Below are positions 61,696 to 64,000 of a DNA stretch of 64,000 nucleotides, piece after piece. Origin of the DNA: Asaia bogorensis. Lineage in GTDB: Bacteria; Pseudomonadota; Alphaproteobacteria; Reyranellales; Reyranellaceae. A program made the translations under genes and the position numbers. Below the pieces are notes generated by a model. It was not told where the DNA came from. It saw only the letters and a program-made list of their open reading frames with translations, and searched no databases. Numbering within the stretch: position 1 is the first letter of the stretch; each line of letters starts with the position of its first letter. The stretch lies in assembly GCA_945889625.1 (NCBI GenBank), contig CAMDCE010000002.1:62001-126000 (forward strand). The letters run 5' to 3'.

Positions 61696-62616
61696 TCAAC
61701 TTACCACGGTGGCCACGGCGGCGCTGTGGAACACGAACTCGCCGTCGGGCTCGCAGCCGGTGCCGTCGGCCTTCAGCGCCCGCACCTCGACCCGCAGGCG
61801 CCAACCGGTGGCTTCGCGCTCAATGTGAATCAGATGATAGCGAGCGCGGCCGTATTTGCTGTCGGCGGCGGCCGACGCCGATGCCACGCCCAGCACCGGG
61901 ATCGCGCCGAGCGGCCCGTCGATGCGCGCGATCTCGCTGCGGTGGTTGTGGCCGTGCAGGATGGCGTCGCAGCCGACCCGGCGGATCATCGCCTGGAACG
62001 ACGCGGTGTCGGTCAGGTGCTTGAAGCGCGATTGGTTGGGGAGCGGTGGATGGTGGATCAGCACGATGCGGCAAAGTCCCTCGCGGCCCGTTTCCTCGAG
62101 CAGGCGCTCGGCGCGCGCGATTTGCGCCTCGCCCACAGTGCCGGTCGCCAGCAGCGGCGGCTTGGGAACCCCGGTCGAAAGCCCGATCAGCGCCACGCTG
62201 CCCCGCCGTCTGAGCGTTGGGAAGACGTCGAAGCCTTGCGCCGGCGGGGCGCCGTCGCCGGCGATATAGGCGCCCCACAGGCCCATGCTCTCGCTCCAGG
62301 GCGTCGAAACATAGACGTCGTGATTGCCGGGAATGACCGTGATGCGGTCCGGTCGGTCGAAGACCGCCAGCCAGTCGGCGGCGCGGCGGAATTCCTGGGG
62401 CAGTGAGACGTTGATCAGGTCGCCGGTCAGCGCGATGTGATCCGGCCTCTGCGCCTTGATGTCGGCCACGATGCCAGCCAGCGCCTCGGGCACGTGGATG
62501 CGCGCGCGGTTCCGCCACCAGTTGAAATAGCCCGTCGCGCGCTTGTTGAGCAGTTGGGAGACGCGAGCCGTCGGCATCGGCAGATGCGGATCCGACAAAT
62601 GCGCCAGGGTGAACAT
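61696..62616 (-). CDS. Calcineurin-like metallophosphatase
   Basis: A 306-residue metallophosphoesterase: LAHLSDPHLP (residues 4-13), ALTGDLINVS, VIPGNHDVY, LIHHPPLP and LHGHNHRS give the two-metal site. No signal peptide. GTG at 62631 would add five residues; the ATG fits the family start. It lies between spt and the acyltransferase, so a phosphorylated lipid intermediate is a possible substrate. Confidence 0.88.
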   Translation of the reverse strand: MFTLAHLSDPHLPMPTARVSQLLNKRATGYFNWWRNRARIHVPEALAGIVADIKAQRPDHIALTGDLINVSLPQEFRRAADWLAVFDRPDRITVIPGNHDVYVSTPWSESMGLWGAYIAGDGAPPAQGFDVFPTLRRRGSVALIGLSTGVPKPPLLATGTVGEAQIARAERLLEETGREGLCRIVLIHHPPLPNQSRFKHLTDTASFQAMIRRVGCDAILHGHNHRSEIARIDGPLGAIPVLGVASASAAADSKYGRARYHLIHIEREATGWRLRVEVRALKADGTGCEPDGEFVFHSAAVATVVS

Positions 62617-62678
62617 AAATCCGTGATCCACTGCCGGCCCGCAGCGGTCAAGCGCGGCCGGTACCGGGGGTTAGCGGG

Positions 62679-63908
62679 TCAGCGGGCGCCCGAGACGACG
62701 CGCAGCTTGGGCGTACCGGGAATGACGCCCATCTGGCGGCCGATGCCGGTCATGACCTCGATCATATGCTCGAGCTGCTCGGCGGTGTGCGCCGCGCACA
62801 GCGAGCAGCGCAGCAGCGACACGCCGTTGGGCGTGGCCGGTGGTATTGCGACATTGACGTATATGCCGGCGTCGAGCATGGCGCGCCAGAAGCCGATCGC
62901 CATCATGCGATCGGGCAGATGCACGCCCACGACCGGGCCGTGCTGGGGACCGAGCTTGAAGCCTTGCGCGGCCAGACCGTCATAGAGAGTGGCGACATTG
63001 GCCCAAAGCTTCGTGCGCAACTCGGGATGGGCTTTGACGACGCGTAGCGCCTGACGTACCGACGCCACGATCGACGGCGGCAACGAGGCGGTGAACATGT
63101 AGGCGCGCACGGTCACGCGCAGGATGTCGAAGTCGGGGTCGTTCGACACGCAATAACCGCCGATCGCGCCCAAGGTCTTGGAAAAAGTGCCGACGATGAA
63201 ATGACAGTCGTCCAGAACGCCCGCCTCTTCGCACAGGCCGAGGCCGTTCTCGCCGAGCGCGCCCAGCGAATGGGCCTCGTCGACCAGCACGTAGGCGCCG
63301 TACTTCTTGCAGACCTCGACGAATTCCTTGAGGGGAGCGCTGTCGCCCAACATCGAGTAGATGCCTTCCAGCACCACCAGCCGGTTGCCCGGCTTGTCGC
63401 CCAGCCGGCGCAGGCGGGCCTCCAGGCTCGACGGATCGTTGTGCTTGAAGCGGACCACATCGGCCTGGGTCTGCTTGCAGGCGTCGTAGATCGAGGCGTG
63501 GCTGTCGGCGTCGATCAGCAGGTGGTCGCCCTCGCCGACCAGGGTCGAGATCACGCCGAGATTGGCCTGGTAGCCGGTCGTGAAGACCATGCAGTGCTTC
63601 TTGCCGTAGAACTCGGCGATCTCGTTCTCGAGGGAAACATGCTCGCTGTAGCTGCCATTGGCGATGCGCGAGCCGGTCGTGCCGGTGCCCTCGGCCCGGA
63701 TCGCCTCAATGGCCGCCTCCATGCAGGACGGATCGAAGGTCAGGCCGAAGTAGTTGTTGGTGCCGACCAGCAGTGTCTTGCGGCCGTTGATTATCGCTTC
63801 GGTGGGCGAAAGGACGCGCTCCATCCGGATCTGGAAGGGGTCTGGCCCCGTCGTGCGGACATCGCGATAGACCTCGAGCAGGCCCGCATGTCTGTCAAAC
63901 AAGCCCAT
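62679..63908 (-). CDS. spt: Serine palmitoyltransferase (alpha-oxoamine synthase)
   Basis: First step of sphingolipid synthesis: serine plus acyl-thioester to 3-ketosphinganine. 409 residues, soluble fold-type I PLP enzyme: GTGTTGSRIANGSY, H137 (DSHAS) stacking on PLP, D210 and H213 (VDEAHSLG), and Schiff-base Lys K244 in GTFSKTLGAIGG. The AOS family includes KBL, BioF and HemA; an acyl carrier protein gene directly in front and the acyltransferase behind favour serine palmitoyltransferase. ATG 63908 lies five bases after the ACP stop. Confidence 0.8.
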   Translation of the reverse strand: MGLFDRHAGLLEVYRDVRTTGPDPFQIRMERVLSPTEAIINGRKTLLVGTNNYFGLTFDPSCMEAAIEAIRAEGTGTTGSRIANGSYSEHVSLENEIAEFYGKKHCMVFTTGYQANLGVISTLVGEGDHLLIDADSHASIYDACKQTQADVVRFKHNDPSSLEARLRRLGDKPGNRLVVLEGIYSMLGDSAPLKEFVEVCKKYGAYVLVDEAHSLGALGENGLGLCEEAGVLDDCHFIVGTFSKTLGAIGGYCVSNDPDFDILRVTVRAYMFTASLPPSIVASVRQALRVVKAHPELRTKLWANVATLYDGLAAQGFKLGPQHGPVVGVHLPDRMMAIGFWRAMLDAGIYVNVAIPPATPNGVSLLRCSLCAAHTAEQLEHMIEVMTGIGRQMGVIPGTPKLRVVSGAR

Positions 63909-63913
63909 TTTGC

Positions 63914-64000
63914 CTAGCGCTTGGCGCGCAGTTCCAGGATGGTGTCCGTCAGCTCGTCGACCGTGTGGATTTCGGCCACGACGTTCATGGGAATCGACAC
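63914..64000 (-). CDS. Acyl carrier protein, C-terminal end
   Basis: Only the last 28 residues are visible: SIPMNVVAEIHTVDELTDT, then ILELRAKR and the stop. This fits helix III-IV of an ACP (expected IP...V..I.TV..L). The gene runs off the right edge. A dedicated ACP next to spt is the layout in Caulobacter and other alphaproteobacterial sphingolipid loci. Confidence 0.75.
   Translation of the reverse strand: MSIPMNVVAEIHTVDELTDTILELRAKR

Overview
The window is high-GC chromosomal DNA from an alphaproteobacterium. The markers are a ChvI-ChvG two-component system fused in one gene string to a short HPr kinase, RapZ, an EIIA-Man domain and HPr; an AddAB repair nuclease; an AmgK-MurU cell-wall recycling pair; homospermidine synthase with an ODC-type decarboxylase; and a bacterial sphingolipid (serine palmitoyltransferase) locus. 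The many palindromic intergenic repeats also fit this class. I cannot fix the order or genus from sequence alone; a Rhodospirillales/Reyranella-like or Rhizobiales-like lineage is plausible. I see no tRNA, rRNA, phage, IS element or CRISPR array. Coding density is high, and the only gene-free stretch over 300 bases is the decarboxylase leader at 58867-59295.

Layout. 1-5055 (minus): DUF3300 protein (cut by the window edge), membrane adenylate cyclase, PEP carboxykinase, HugZ-like protein. 5172-9743 (plus): chvI, chvG, hprK, rapZ, EIIA-Man, ptsH. 9991-11397: ahcY, closed by a strong terminator whose stem contains the tsaE start codon. 11450-19991 (plus): tsaE, amgK, murU, addB, addA with start/stop overlaps, then trxA. 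20425-31231 (mostly minus): folC, accD, a PBP5-like peptidase, trpA, trpB, a RidA protein with a lysine tail, trpF, pyrF, glpK, ispB; one plus-strand metallo-hydrolase lies between dacA and trpA. 31304-33463 (plus): a TrmN6-like methyltransferase, an S49 peptidase and an NTF2-like protein.

33460-41518 is an accessory catabolic region: a D-carbamoylase, a TRAP transporter (dctPQM), uronate dehydrogenase, its FadR-type GntR regulator with two near-perfect palindromic operators, a GNAT enzyme and an M20 amidohydrolase. 41637-45571 (plus) is a secreted-redox group: DsbD/ScsB, a Tat-type redoxin and a DUF3500 protein. 45659-52718 (minus) holds an endo/exonuclease-like protein, small proteins and the ugpQ-B-A-E-C glycerophosphodiester/glycerol-3-phosphate system with a candidate Pho box. 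52759-56004 holds an SDR, an ArsB/NhaD-type transporter, DoxX and a small secreted protein.

56102-59295 is a polyamine locus (decarboxylase, homospermidine synthase) with a long leader containing a 38-codon upstream ORF. 59296-64000 is a sphingolipid-type cluster: ACP, serine palmitoyltransferase, metallophosphatase, a ceramide-synthase-like N-acyltransferase and an MFS exporter. The two most interesting places are the decarboxylase leader with its upstream ORF and the sphingolipid cluster with its non-canonical partners.
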